A stretch of 8,516 bases of DNA from an uncultured bacterium (GCA_946479205.1 CAMLFJ010000109.1:1-8516), one strand, 5' to 3'. Shown: positions 1 through 7,661, counted from the first letter of the stretch. Translations and numbers: made by a program. The notes: a model not told the origin generated them from the letters alone.

Positions 1-306
1 TCCTCGCGCGACGCGATCCTCGCCGCGGCCCGCCTCGGCCGGCTCGACCACCCGACGCGCGAGAGCTTCGCGAGCCGACTCGGAGAGGCCCACGGCGTGC
101 CCGCGCCCGACGTGGACCTGCTGATCCGCACCGGAGGCGAGCAGCGGTTGAGCGACTTTCTCCTGTGGGAGTGCGCCTACGCCGAGTTCTTCTTCACGAC
201 CCGCATGTGGCCCGACTTCGGCGGGGACGATCTCGCGGAGGCGGTCGCCGCGTTCCACACCCGCGACCGCCGATTCGGCGCCGTGCCGGAGGCGGGAAGG
301 AGATGA
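1..306 (+). CDS. uppS: Isoprenyl transferase (undecaprenyl diphosphate synthase family), C-terminal fragment
   Basis: This is the last 101 codons of a cis-prenyltransferase; the N-terminal half (normal length about 230-260 aa) lies left of the window. The family adds isopentenyl units to farnesyl diphosphate in cis to make the C55 lipid carrier for peptidoglycan and O-antigen precursors, at the cytoplasmic face of the membrane. The fragment contains the signature block [18 protein letters not shown] (fragment residues 40-57) followed by AYAEFFF and WPDF. By comparison with E. coli UppS, Arg43, Arg49 and Ser51 correspond to the pyrophosphate-binding RTGGExRxS residues, and Glu62 to the Mg-associated Glu of the AYAE motif. 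The family is clear; undecaprenyl rather than another chain length is inferred. The TGA overlaps the ATG at 303 of the next gene, so the two are probably co-transcribed. The usual partner cdsA does not follow it here. Confidence 0.93.
   Translation, partial: SSRDAILAAARLGRLDHPTRESFASRLGEAHGVPAPDVDLLIRTGGEQRLSDFLLWECAYAEFFFTTRMWPDFGGDDLAEAVAAFHTRDRRFGAVPEAGRR
297..302 (+). promoter_or_regulatory. Ribosome binding site AAGGAG that decides the DUF4173 gene start
   Basis: AAGGAG lies inside the last codons of uppS. It abuts the ATG at 303 with no spacer, too close to serve that codon, but is 6 nt from the GTG at 309 and 9 nt from the ATG at 312. The start at 312 (or 309) is therefore favoured over the one at 303, although 303 would give the classical ATGA overlap. 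Confidence 0.6.
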
Positions 307-311
307 GCGTG

Positions 312-1838
312 ATGGCCCGCCCATTCCTCCTCTGGTCCGTCGCGGTCGTGCTGGGAGGACTCGGCACCGGCGTCCTCTTCGATGCGGCCCCGGGTCTCAA
401 CTGGGGCATCTGGACGCTGGCGGCGGTGAGCGGCGTCCTGCTCTGTGCCCGGGTGGGTGGTTCGCCGACGCCCCCCGCCCGCCTCCTCCCGCTCGCCGTC
501 GCGGCCGGCTTCGGTGTCGCAGCCGCCGTCACCGCGGACCCGGTCTTTCACGCCGTCATCGGCTCTGGGGTGGCCATGCTCCTGGCGATCGCGGTGCTGG
601 CCAATGACCCGGCGCGAGAGCGGCTGACCGCGCCCTTCCTGCTGGGCGCCCCCGTGGCGGCGCCGCTCCGGGTGGTCGCGGAGGCGATCCGGCGCACGCA
701 CGAGCTGGTCGGCCTCGTCGCGACGCCCCGCTACCGGCCTCTGCTCCGGGGCGCCCTCCTCGCGCTGCCGGTGGTGGCTCTCTTCGCGCTGATCCTCGCG
801 AACGCCGATCCGGTGCTCGCGACCCTGCGGGACGACGTGGCCCAGGCGCTGGCCCGCCTGGACTTCGTGCCCCGGCTCCTGTTCTTCGCCGGTGTGTTCA
901 CCGCCGCCCTGGGCGGCTGCGGCATCGTCCTGCAACCCGCAGGCGTCCGGGTCCCGGGCCTGGCGGAGCCCGCCCGGACGCCGCGCCTCGCGGACACCGA
1001 GCGCGTCGTCATCCTCGTCGCGGTCGCCGCGCTCTTCACCGCGTTTCTCCTCCTCCAGCTCAGCTACCTCTTCGGCAACGCCCCGGTCATCCGGGGCTCG
1101 GGGGTCACCTTCTCGGAATACGCCCGGCAGGGTTTCGCCGAGCTGACCACGGTGGCGACCCTGAGCACGATGCTGCTGGTCGCCCTCGACCACTGGGCCG
1201 CGCCCGGCCCGCGCGAGCGCTGGGCGCGTATCGCGGCGGTCGTGGTCGTCGTCAAGCTCGAGGTCCTCCTGATCTCCGCGCTCCGCCGCCTCTGGCTCTA
1301 CGAGTCCGCGTACGGATTCACGACCCTGCGGCTCTACGCCCACGTCTACATGGTCGCGACCGCGGTCTTCCTCGGGCTGCTCGGCTGGGGTCTGTGGGGC
1401 GGCCTCCGGCCGGGATGGCTGGCTCGACGCGCCGCGACGATCGCGGCGGTGGCGATGACCATCCTGGTCTACTGGAACCACGAAGCCTGGATCGTCGGTC
1501 AGAACACCGGGCGCTTCGCCCGGACCGGTCAGCTCGACCCCGCCTACCTGATCTGGAGTCTCTCGCCGAACGCCGCGCCGGCCCTGGTCCAGACGATGCC
1601 CGAGCTACCGCCCACCCTGGCCGACCTGGTGCACGACGGGCTTCGGCAGCGCTACGGAAGCCCCGCCGACGCCGCCCCGTGCCGCTGGTTCGAGTGGAAT
1701 CGAAGCCGGGAGCGCGCGGTGACGGCCCTGCGCGCGGGAGGCGTCGTGCGAGGCGATGTTCAGCTGCACCCCCGCGACTGCGTCGTGGGGCCGCCCGGCC
1801 CCGAGCGAGGACCTAGCGTCCGCCGCCCAGGACCTTGA
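312..1838 (+). CDS. DUF4173-type polytopic membrane protein
   Basis: This is an integral membrane protein of 508 aa (511 aa if the ATG at 303 is used) of unknown biochemical function. Hydrophobic segments lie at about residues 4-24, 32-47, 58-74, 80-98, 147-166, 187-208, 230-252, 276-293, 306-322, 343-364 and 374-388, giving roughly ten helices. The soluble C-terminal tail of about 100 residues is rich in Arg. The family is suggested by VTFSEYARQGFAEL (about 265-278), by RLWLYESAYGFTTLRLYAH (about 326-344), and by a downstream N-x2-R-x3-G-x-LD-x2-YL pattern (about 398-414). All three resemble conserved blocks of the DUF4173/DUF4153 membrane families as I recall them. The gene is coupled to uppS and may share its promoter; a role in envelope lipid biology would be inference from that alone. 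Its last 26 bp overlap the 3' end of the convergent M20 gene. The reading frame stays open to the tail, so I see no truncation. Confidence 0.8.
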   Translation: MARPFLLWSVAVVLGGLGTGVLFDAAPGLNWGIWTLAAVSGVLLCARVGGSPTPPARLLPLAVAAGFGVAAAVTADPVFHAVIGSGVAMLLAIAVLANDPARERLTAPFLLGAPVAAPLRVVAEAIRRTHELVGLVATPRYRPLLRGALLALPVVALFALILANADPVLATLRDDVAQALARLDFVPRLLFFAGVFTAALGGCGIVLQPAGVRVPGLAEPARTPRLADTERVVILVAVAALFTAFLLLQLSYLFGNAPVIRGSGVTFSEYARQGFAELTTVATLSTMLLVALDHWAAPGPRERWARIAAVVVVVKLEVLLISALRRLWLYESAYGFTTLRLYAHVYMVATAVFLGLLGWGLWGGLRPGWLARRAATIAAVAMTILVYWNHEAWIVGQNTGRFARTGQLDPAYLIWSLSPNAAPALVQTMPELPPTLADLVHDGLRQRYGSPADAAPCRWFEWNRSRERAVTALRAGGVVRGDVQLHPRDCVVGPPGPERGPSVRRPGP

Positions 1839-3246
1839 CCAGGCGGTAGAGAAACTCGTGGCCGCCGTACAGCGACTGCACCGGCATCCGCTCGTTGAGC
1901 CCGTGCGAGCGCGCGTCGTCGGGGCCGAGGAAGAGGCCGGACACGCCGTAGGCGGGAATGCCCGCGTTGCGGAGGAAACGCGAGTCGGTCGCGCCGGTGC
2001 TCATGCTGGGAATCACCGGAATGCCCGGCCAGAGCGCGGTGGTGGTGGCCTCCACCGCCTGCATCAGGTCGGGCCGTAGCGACGACGGCTGGCTCAGCTC
2101 GGGCTCGGTGAGCCGGGTCACCGTGATGCCGGGGTCGGCGAGCGCTTTCACGATCTCCTCCCGGACGCCGTCGATCGGCTCGCCGGGGAGCACGCGGCAG
2201 TTCACGACCGCGCGCGCGGTCTGGGGCAGCGCGTTGCTCGCGTGGCCGCCCTCGAGGCGCGTGGCCACGCAGGTCGTCCGCATGATCGAGTTGTAGCCCG
2301 GGTGGACGGCGGAGAGACGGGCCGCGGCCGGCTGGTCGAGCCCGCCGTCCTTCGCGACCGCGCGCATGTCGTCGGCGATGGCGCCCGCGTGGAGCGGGGC
2401 GCTCCGCTGGAAGTAGCCCCGGCTGATCTCGTTCAGCTTCGCCGGGAACTCGTGGTGGGAGAAGCGCGCGAGGCCTTCCGCGAGCTGGTAGATCGCGTTG
2501 TCCTTGCGCGGCATCGAGCTGTGGCCGCCCGGGTTCCTGGCCTCGAGGCGGAAGCTCACGCTCACCTTCTCGGCCGCCTGCACCCGCAGCAGGACGGGCC
2601 GTCCCTCGCGCGTCATCTCGGCGCCGCCCCCTTCATTGAGCGCGAACTCCGACTCGATCAGCGCGCGATCGTGCTTCAGGAGCCATTTCACGCCGTTCCA
2701 CGGCGAGCTCGAGCCGAGCTCCTCGTCGGCGGTGAGGGCCAGGATCAGGTCGCGCTCGGGGGCGTAGCCTTCCCGCTTGTAGCGGATCAGGTTGGCCACG
2801 AAGATCGCGGCCATGGCCTTGTCGTCCACCGACCCGCGCGCGTAGAAGTACCCGCCCTCCTCGACCAGCTTGAAGGGATCGCGCTCCCAGTCCTCACGCT
2901 TCGCCTCGACCACGTCCAGATGGGCCAGCAGGAGCAGCGGCTTCCGAGCCCCGGTGCCCTTGAGCCGCGCCACCAGGTTGCCCTTCTTGGGCGCGCCGGG
3001 CGGGACGATGATTTGCAGGTCGGCATCGGCGAAGCCGCCCGCCTTGAGGCGGGCCGCCATCGCGCGCGCGGCCGCGGTGGTGTCGCCCACCGAGTCGCTG
3101 GTGTTGATCTCCACCAGCTCCTTGTAGATGTCGCGCAGCACGGTCTGGTCCGGCGTGGGCGGCGCGGGGGGCGGCAGCTGCGCGCGGGCCACGCCCGGCC
3201 ACGCGGACAGGAGCAGGGCCAGGACCAGACCGGAGCCGAGTCTCAT
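1813..3246 (-). CDS. Secreted M20-family metallopeptidase (carboxypeptidase/aminoacylase-like)
   Basis: This is a 477-aa di-zinc hydrolase of the M20/M25/M40 clan, whose members remove C-terminal residues from peptides or cleave N-acyl amino acids. A Sec signal peptide covers residues 1-22 (MRLG, a leucine-rich core, then an ARA-Q cleavage site), so it acts in the periplasm. Active-site residues in order: His109 and Asp111 in AHLDVV, Asp141 in GSVDDK, the catalytic and metal-binding pair Glu175/Glu176 in ADEELG, Glu205 in ALNEGG, and His448 in RSHGLN. His242 in GGHSS marks the dimerisation (lid) domain at about residues 220-340. All expected ligands are present, so it should be active. Length and the Glu205 ligand fit the carboxypeptidase-S/aminoacylase-like branch better than DapE or PepT. 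The start at 3246 is chosen because the signal peptide begins there; the frame stays open far upstream but reads antisense to other genes. No Shine-Dalgarno precedes it. It diverges from the dipeptidase operon, which suggests a linked role in peptide breakdown. Exact substrate unknown. Confidence 0.92.
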   Translation of the reverse strand: MRLGSGLVLALLLSAWPGVARAQLPPPAPPTPDQTVLRDIYKELVEINTSDSVGDTTAAARAMAARLKAGGFADADLQIIVPPGAPKKGNLVARLKGTGARKPLLLLAHLDVVEAKREDWERDPFKLVEEGGYFYARGSVDDKAMAAIFVANLIRYKREGYAPERDLILALTADEELGSSSPWNGVKWLLKHDRALIESEFALNEGGGAEMTREGRPVLLRVQAAEKVSVSFRLEARNPGGHSSMPRKDNAIYQLAEGLARFSHHEFPAKLNEISRGYFQRSAPLHAGAIADDMRAVAKDGGLDQPAAARLSAVHPGYNSIMRTTCVATRLEGGHASNALPQTARAVVNCRVLPGEPIDGVREEIVKALADPGITVTRLTEPELSQPSSLRPDLMQAVEATTTALWPGIPVIPSMSTGATDSRFLRNAGIPAYGVSGLFLGPDDARSHGLNERMPVQSLYGGHEFLYRLVKVLGGGR

Positions 3247-3256
3247 CGCGAGTGGT

Positions 3257-3286
3257 AGAGTACCGAACTGCGCGCCGGTCTGTCCA
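3257..3286 (-). promoter_or_regulatory. Candidate sigma-70-like promoter for the M20 gene (leaderless transcript possible)
   Basis: Reading the minus strand, TGGACA (3286-3281, five of six matches to TTGACA) is followed after 18 nt by TACTCT (3262-3257, three of six matches to TATAAT). A transcript from here would begin at about 3250, only a few bases before the ATG at 3246. That fits the lack of any ribosome site in front of this gene. The -10 is poor, so this is tentative. Confidence 0.3.
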
Positions 3287-3290
3287 TCGC

Positions 3291-3300
3291 CCGGTACCGG
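3291..3300. other. Perfect 10-bp palindrome CCGGTACCGG in the divergent intergenic region
   Basis: A perfect inverted repeat lies in the 66-bp gap between the divergent M20 and M19 genes, directly before the dipeptidase ribosome site. It could be half of an operator or a tiny leader hairpin. In GC-rich DNA a 10-bp palindrome can easily arise by chance, and its flanks do not extend the symmetry. Confidence 0.25.
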
Positions 3301-3306
3301 AAGGAG
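3301..3306 (+). promoter_or_regulatory. Ribosome binding site AAGGAG for the M19 dipeptidase gene
   Basis: AAGGAG sits 6 nt before the ATG at 3313. This supports the long N-terminus with its twin-arginine motif over an internal Met at 3352, which would delete the RR pair. No clear plus-strand -35/-10 pair is visible in the 66-bp gap; TAGAGT at 3256-3261 could be a -10 but lacks a matching -35. Confidence 0.75.
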
Positions 3307-3312
3307 AACGAC

Positions 3313-4431
3313 ATGCACTGCTGCGGTCACGCCTGGAGTCGTCGGGACTGGATGTGGAGCACGCTGCTCACCACCGCCTCCGCGATGGTCGCGGGCTGCG
3401 CGGGAGCCCGGTCCGACACGCCGGCCGCGGGCGCGGCGGTGTCCCCGTACGCCGCCGCGAGCCAGCTGCTCCGCGACCACGTCTCGATCGACGTGCACAC
3501 CCACGCGGGCCCGAACGGGGTCACCTCCCGCACCGCCGCGCCGAGCGACGATCTCGCGCGCGGCATGCGCGCGGGCGGGATCGCGGTCCTCTGCCTGGCC
3601 GACGTGCCGGATGCACCGATCCTCGGCCGCGACGCCAGCAATGTGCTCCGCGCGCTGCGCGAGCCCGCGCCCGGTTTCCTCTACCAGCACCACCAGGAGC
3701 GCCTCGACTGGCTCGACACGCTCACCGCCAAGCACGGGATCCGCCGCGTCCTGACCGTCGCCGACCTCGAGGCGGCCCACAAGGCCGGCGCTCCCGCCAT
3801 CATCCTGGACATCGAGGGCCTCGACTTCCTCGAGCGGAAGCTCGAGCGGCTCGAGGAGTCGTACCGGCGTGGCGTGCGCACCATGCAGCTCGTCCACTAC
3901 ACCCCGAACGACATCGGCGACTTCCAGACCGGCACCGTCACGCACGGCGGCCTCACCCCGTTCGGGGCCGACGTCATCCGCGCGTGCAACCGCCTTGGCG
4001 TCGTCGTCGACGTGGCGCACGCGACCGCGGACACCGTGAAGCAGGCGGCCAAGGTGGCGAGCCGGCCGTTGCTCCTCTCGCACACTGCGCTGCGCGGCTC
4101 CCGGGCCCAGGGCGCGACCCCGCTGGTGGAGCGGCAGATCACCCCGGATCACGCCCGGGCCCTCGCCGACACCGGCGGCTCCATCGGGATCTGGCACTTC
4201 TTCGCGACCCCCGAGCTCTACGTGGACGGGCTGAAGGAGATGGCGGACGTGGTCGGGGTGGACCACGTGAGCATCGGCACCGACGCCTCCTCGAGCCCCG
4301 GCCTCTTCTCGAGCTACGAGCGGTTCACCGTCCTGGTCGACGCGATGCTCCGCGGCGGCTTCACCCCCGCCGACACCGCCAAGATCATCGGGGGCAACTA
4401 CCTCCGGATCTTCGCGGCCTCGATGCGCTGA
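3313..4431 (+). CDS. M19-family membrane dipeptidase, predicted Tat-exported lipoprotein
   Basis: This is a 372-aa member of the renal-dipeptidase (M19) family, binuclear zinc enzymes of the amidohydrolase superfamily that cleave dipeptides. The leader has a twin-arginine pair (SRRDWMW, residues 9-15), a hydrophobic stretch and a lipobox-like VAGC with Cys29, so the enzyme is probably exported by Tat and lipid-anchored. Metal ligands by alignment with human DPEP1: His62 and His64 in DVHTHAG, Glu168 in DIEG, His236 in DVAHA and His257 in LSHTAL, with Asp324 in IGTD at the C-terminal end of the barrel. Late motifs VDHVSIGTD (317-325) and IIGGNYLRIF (358-367) are typical of the family. The oddity is HTH where the classical motif is H-x-D. 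It is the first gene of an operon: its stop lies 3 nt before the amidase start. Whether the natural substrates are L,L-, L,D- or another dipeptide type cannot be told. A proline-releasing or peptidoglycan-related role is not excluded. Confidence 0.9.
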   Translation: MHCCGHAWSRRDWMWSTLLTTASAMVAGCAGARSDTPAAGAAVSPYAAASQLLRDHVSIDVHTHAGPNGVTSRTAAPSDDLARGMRAGGIAVLCLADVPDAPILGRDASNVLRALREPAPGFLYQHHQERLDWLDTLTAKHGIRRVLTVADLEAAHKAGAPAIILDIEGLDFLERKLERLEESYRRGVRTMQLVHYTPNDIGDFQTGTVTHGGLTPFGADVIRACNRLGVVVDVAHATADTVKQAAKVASRPLLLSHTALRGSRAQGATPLVERQITPDHARALADTGGSIGIWHFFATPELYVDGLKEMADVVGVDHVSIGTDASSSPGLFSSYERFTVLVDAMLRGGFTPADTAKIIGGNYLRIFAASMR

Positions 4432-4434
4432 GCG

Positions 4435-5880
4435 ATGAATACCGCCGAGTTCGACCGCTACGACGGCCTCGGGCTGGCCGATCTGGTCCGCCGGCGCGAG
4501 GTGACGCCGGGCGAGCTGCTCGACATGGCCGTCGCGCGCGTGGAGGCCGGCAACCCGGACCTCAACGCGGTGGTCCTGCGCCTGTACGACCAGGCGCGCG
4601 CGGCGATCGCCGCCGGCTTGCCCGCGGGGCCCTTCACCGGGGTGCCGTATCTCCTGAAGGATCTCGGCGCCCACTACGCGGGTGCGGTGAGCAGCCTCGG
4701 CAGCGCGCTCTTCAAGGACTTCGTCCTGGATCACGACAGCGAGATCACCGCGCGGCTCCGTCGCGCCGGCCTCGTCATCTTCGGCAAGACCAACACGCCG
4801 GAGATGGGGCTGGCCGCCTCGACCGAGCCACGCCTGTTCGGTCCGACGCGCAACCCGTGGAATCTCGGGCACAGCTCGGGCGGCTCGAGCGGCGGCTCGG
4901 CGGCCGCCGTCGCCGCGGGGTGGGTGCCCATGGCGCACGCCACCGACGGCGGCGGCTCGATCCGGATCCCGGCGTCCTGCTGCGGCCTCTTCGGCCTCAA
5001 GCCGACCCGGGCGCGCAACCCCATGGGCCCGGACGCGGGCGAGGGATGGGGCGGCGCCTCGGTCGGCCACGCGGTCACGCGGACCGTGCGGGACAGCGCG
5101 GCGCTGCTCGACGCGACGGCGGGGCCCGATATCGGCGACCCCTACTGGGCGCCGCCTCCCGCGCGCCCCTTCCTCGACGAGATCGGCCGCGACCCGGGAC
5201 GCCTGCGCATCGCGGTCACGACCCGGCCCTGGAACGGCCAGCCGGTCCACCCCGAATGCGCCGAGGCCGCGCTCGCGGCCGCGCGGCTGTGCGAGCGGCT
5301 CGGCCACCACGTGGAGGAGGCCACACCGGACATCGACGCCAAGGCCCTGGGCGAGGCGAGCCTCATCGTCGTCAGCGCCAATGTCCGCGCCTCCCTCGAG
5401 GCCCGCGCGGCCGCCCTGGGCCGGGAGCTGACCGCGGGCGACGTCGAGCGCGTCACCTGGGCGCGCGCCATGGACGGGCACACCGCGCGCGCGGCCGACT
5501 ACGCGCGGTCCATCGGCGTGATCCACCGCACCGGCCGGATCGTCGGGCGCTTCTTCACCCGGTACGACATCCTGCTCTCGCCGACGATGTGCCAGCCGCC
5601 CTATCCGCTCGGTGTCCTCGACATGATGACCGACGACAGCGAGCGATACACGCGCGCGATCCTCGGCGCCATCGGCTTCACGTCGCTCTTCAACCAGGCC
5701 GGCACCCCCGCGATGTCGGTGCCGCTCGGCTGGTCCCGGGGCGGCCTGCCCATCGGCGTCCAGTTCGCCGCGCCCTACGGAGACGAAGCCACTCTCTTCC
5801 GCCTGGGCGCCCAGCTCGAGGCGGCGGAGCCCTGGGCGGGACGACGTCCTCCCACCGCGACATCAAGGAGACAGCCATGA
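4435..5880 (+). CDS. Amidase-signature family hydrolase
   Basis: This is a 481-aa amidase-signature enzyme, which hydrolyses a carboxamide to acid plus ammonia or amine with a Ser-cisSer-Lys triad. The triad is visible: Lys75 in YLLKDLG, cis-Ser151 in [10 protein letters not shown] (149-158), and nucleophile Ser175 in [12 protein letters not shown] (170-181). The [10 protein letters not shown] block (116-125) and [11 protein letters not shown] are further family hallmarks. Length is normal for the family (about 450-510 aa) and there is no signal peptide, so it is cytoplasmic. It is not convincingly GatA, because no gatB or gatC lies beside it and its neighbours are peptide-handling genes. Substrate is unknown; a small amide or amidated peptide delivered by the adjacent binding-protein system is plausible. 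Only 3 nt separate it from the dipeptidase stop and no ribosome site is visible, so translational coupling is likely. Its TGA overlaps the next gene's ATG, and its last codons contain that gene's ribosome site. Confidence 0.93.
   Translation: MNTAEFDRYDGLGLADLVRRREVTPGELLDMAVARVEAGNPDLNAVVLRLYDQARAAIAAGLPAGPFTGVPYLLKDLGAHYAGAVSSLGSALFKDFVLDHDSEITARLRRAGLVIFGKTNTPEMGLAASTEPRLFGPTRNPWNLGHSSGGSSGGSAAAVAAGWVPMAHATDGGGSIRIPASCCGLFGLKPTRARNPMGPDAGEGWGGASVGHAVTRTVRDSAALLDATAGPDIGDPYWAPPPARPFLDEIGRDPGRLRIAVTTRPWNGQPVHPECAEAALAAARLCERLGHHVEEATPDIDAKALGEASLIVVSANVRASLEARAAALGRELTAGDVERVTWARAMDGHTARAADYARSIGVIHRTGRIVGRFFTRYDILLSPTMCQPPYPLGVLDMMTDDSERYTRAILGAIGFTSLFNQAGTPAMSVPLGWSRGGLPIGVQFAAPYGDEATLFRLGAQLEAAEPWAGRRPPTATSRRQP
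5865..5870 (+). promoter_or_regulatory. Ribosome binding site AAGGAG for the solute-binding protein gene, inside the amidase gene
   Basis: AAGGAG lies within the last codons of the amidase gene, 6 nt before the ATG at 5877. It fixes that start and allows independent initiation on the polycistronic message, so the highly needed binding protein can be made in excess over the amidase. Confidence 0.75.
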
Positions 5881-7661
5881 ACGAGCACGACCTCCGAGCG
5901 CTTCTCGCCGACGTCAGGGCCGGGCGCCTCTCACGGCGCGCGTTCGTCCAGACCATGGTCGGCCTCGGCCTCACCACGTCCCTCGCGGGCCAGATGCTCA
6001 CCAGCGCCGGCGCGGCGCAGGCCCAGACCCGTCCGGCGTTCACGCCCACGAAGCGCGGGGGCGGCGGCCAGCTCAAGGTGCTCTCGTGGGACGCGCCCGT
6101 CCTGCTCAACCCCCAGATCGCGGTGGGGCTCAAGGACTGGAACGTCTGCAACATCTTCTACGAGTCGCTCGTGGCCTTCGATCCCAGCGGCAACCTGGTC
6201 CCGGTGCTGGCGCAAGAGGCTCCGAGCCTCAAGAACGGCGGCGTGGCGAAGGACGGGCTGTCGGTCACGTTCAAGCTGAAGCGCGGCGTGCAGTGGCACG
6301 ACGGCAAGCCGTTCACCGCGGGCGACGTGGTCTTCAACTGGGAGTTCGCGGCGGATCCCGCCACCGGCTCGCCCTGGTTCGGCGTCTACAAGAACGTCAA
6401 GCAGTTCGAGGCGCTCGACTCGCACACCGTGAAATGCGTCTTCACCCAGCCGACCCCGTACTGGCTGACCACCGGCATGCTGATTCCCCGGCACATCTTC
6501 GAGCCGTACAAGGGGGCCAAGTCGCGGGAGGCGCCGAACAACCTCAACCCGGTCGGGACCGGCGCGTACCGATTCGTCGACTTCAAGCCGGGCGATCTCC
6601 TGAAGGCCGAGCTCTTCCCCGGCTACCACGTCGCCAACCGGCCGTTCTTCGACACGATCGAGGTCAAGGGGGGCGGCGACGCGGTCTCGGCCGCCCGCGC
6701 CGTGCTGCAGACCGGCGAGTACGACTACGCGACGGGCATCGGGACCATCGACGACGACGTCCTCCAGCGCCTCGAGCAGGGGGGCAAGGGCAAGGTGGCC
6801 ATCGCGTTCGGCGGGCGGATCACCCACGTCCAGCTCAACCAGAGCGACCCGTGGACGGAGGTGGACGGCGAGCGCGCGAGCGTCAAGTCGGTGCACCCCT
6901 TCCTGACCGACCCGGCTGTGAAGGGCGCGCTCGCCCTCCTGGTGGACCGCGCCGGGATCCAGGAGCAGATCCTCGGCCGGCTCGGGCAGGTCGCCCCGAA
7001 CTTCATCAACTACCCGGAGCGCTTCCGCTCGAAGAACATCCGGTGGGAATACAACGTCGACAAGGCCAACCAGCTCCTCGACGCGGGCGGGTGGAAGCGC
7101 GGCGCCGACGGGATCCGGGCGAAGGACGGCAAGCGGCTCAAGATGGTGTTCCAGACCGTCACCAACGCGCAGGCCCAGAAGATCCAGGCCGTCATCAAGC
7201 AGGCGGCGGCCAAGGCCGGCATCGAGATGGAGCTGAAGTCGGTGGTCGCCTCCTCGTACTACTCCTCGGACCCCGCCAATCCCGACACCTACACGCACTT
7301 CTACGCCGATCTCCAGCTCATGACGTACCTGATGGGGCCGCCGGATCCCGAGCGGCTCATGCGGGTCTTCACCTCCGCAGACGTGGCGACCAAGGAGAAC
7401 AACTGGAACCGGTTCAACGTGTGGCGCTTCCGCAACGAGGAGTACGACCGGCTCTACCGCCAGGCGGAGACCGAGGTGGACCCGGTCAAGCGCGCGGCCA
7501 TCTTCATCCGGATGAACGACCTCGTGGTCCAGAGCGGCATCGTCATCCCGATCGCGCTCACCGCCAAGGCGTCGGCCATGTCGAACCGCCTGCGGGGCGT
7601 CGACCACAATCCCTACGAGGTCGACTTCTGGTCCCTGCCCTACTGGTACCGGGAGGCCTAG
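5877..7661 (+). CDS. ABC transporter substrate-binding protein, family 5 (peptide/nickel type), Tat signal
   Basis: This is a 594-aa periplasmic binding protein of the SBP_bac_5 (DppA/OppA-like) group, which captures di- or oligopeptides or other solutes for an ABC importer. A twin-arginine signal is clear: LSRRAFVQTM (residues 18-27), a hydrophobic stretch, and an AQA-Q cleavage site near residue 49. Family motifs include RGVQWHDGKPFTAGDVVF (136-153), the conserved strand and turn at the start of this fold, and NPVGTGAYRF (224-233). The C-terminal lobe has the usual YDRLYRQAETEVDP helix region and ends WSLPYWYREA. Length is in the family range. The start is set by the AAGGAG site and an ATGA overlap with the amidase. 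It is the last gene of the operon; the next gene downstream is convergent, so no permease or ATPase follows. Tat export suggests folding or cofactor binding before translocation, but this is common in this SBP group. The ligand cannot be read from sequence; non-peptide ligands occur in the family. Confidence 0.94.
   Translation: MNEHDLRALLADVRAGRLSRRAFVQTMVGLGLTTSLAGQMLTSAGAAQAQTRPAFTPTKRGGGGQLKVLSWDAPVLLNPQIAVGLKDWNVCNIFYESLVAFDPSGNLVPVLAQEAPSLKNGGVAKDGLSVTFKLKRGVQWHDGKPFTAGDVVFNWEFAADPATGSPWFGVYKNVKQFEALDSHTVKCVFTQPTPYWLTTGMLIPRHIFEPYKGAKSREAPNNLNPVGTGAYRFVDFKPGDLLKAELFPGYHVANRPFFDTIEVKGGGDAVSAARAVLQTGEYDYATGIGTIDDDVLQRLEQGGKGKVAIAFGGRITHVQLNQSDPWTEVDGERASVKSVHPFLTDPAVKGALALLVDRAGIQEQILGRLGQVAPNFINYPERFRSKNIRWEYNVDKANQLLDAGGWKRGADGIRAKDGKRLKMVFQTVTNAQAQKIQAVIKQAAAKAGIEMELKSVVASSYYSSDPANPDTYTHFYADLQLMTYLMGPPDPERLMRVFTSADVATKENNWNRFNVWRFRNEEYDRLYRQAETEVDPVKRAAIFIRMNDLVVQSGIVIPIALTAKASAMSNRLRGVDHNPYEVDFWSLPYWYREA

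Noticed and set aside
177..1481. 434-aa minus-strand frame opposite the DUF4173 gene
   Set aside because: It is highly charged Arg/Glu/Asp-rich sequence, the expected mirror of a hydrophobic membrane protein, with no ribosome site or motif.
3247..5526. Open minus-strand frame extending the M20 gene upstream by about 2,280 bp (fusion-like 1,237-aa frame)
   Set aside because: It is antisense to clear dipeptidase and amidase genes, has Arg/Gly/Asp-rich low-complexity composition, and the M20 signal peptide begins at 3246.
3252..5876. Open plus-strand frame upstream of the binding protein, which would make a 1,469-aa protein
   Set aside because: It runs through the dipeptidase and amidase in another frame, is Arg/Pro-rich without motifs, and the Tat signal and AAGGAG site mark the true start at 5877.
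4435..5880. Reading the amidase as GatA of the Glu-tRNA(Gln) amidotransferase
   Set aside because: No gatB or gatC is adjacent and the operon partners are peptide-handling genes; the triad alone does not separate GatA from other amidases.
5931..7607. 558-aa minus-strand frame opposite the binding-protein gene
   Set aside because: Composition is that of a shadow frame in GC-rich DNA (Val/Asp/Arg/His-rich, no motifs), while the plus strand carries clear SBP family motifs.
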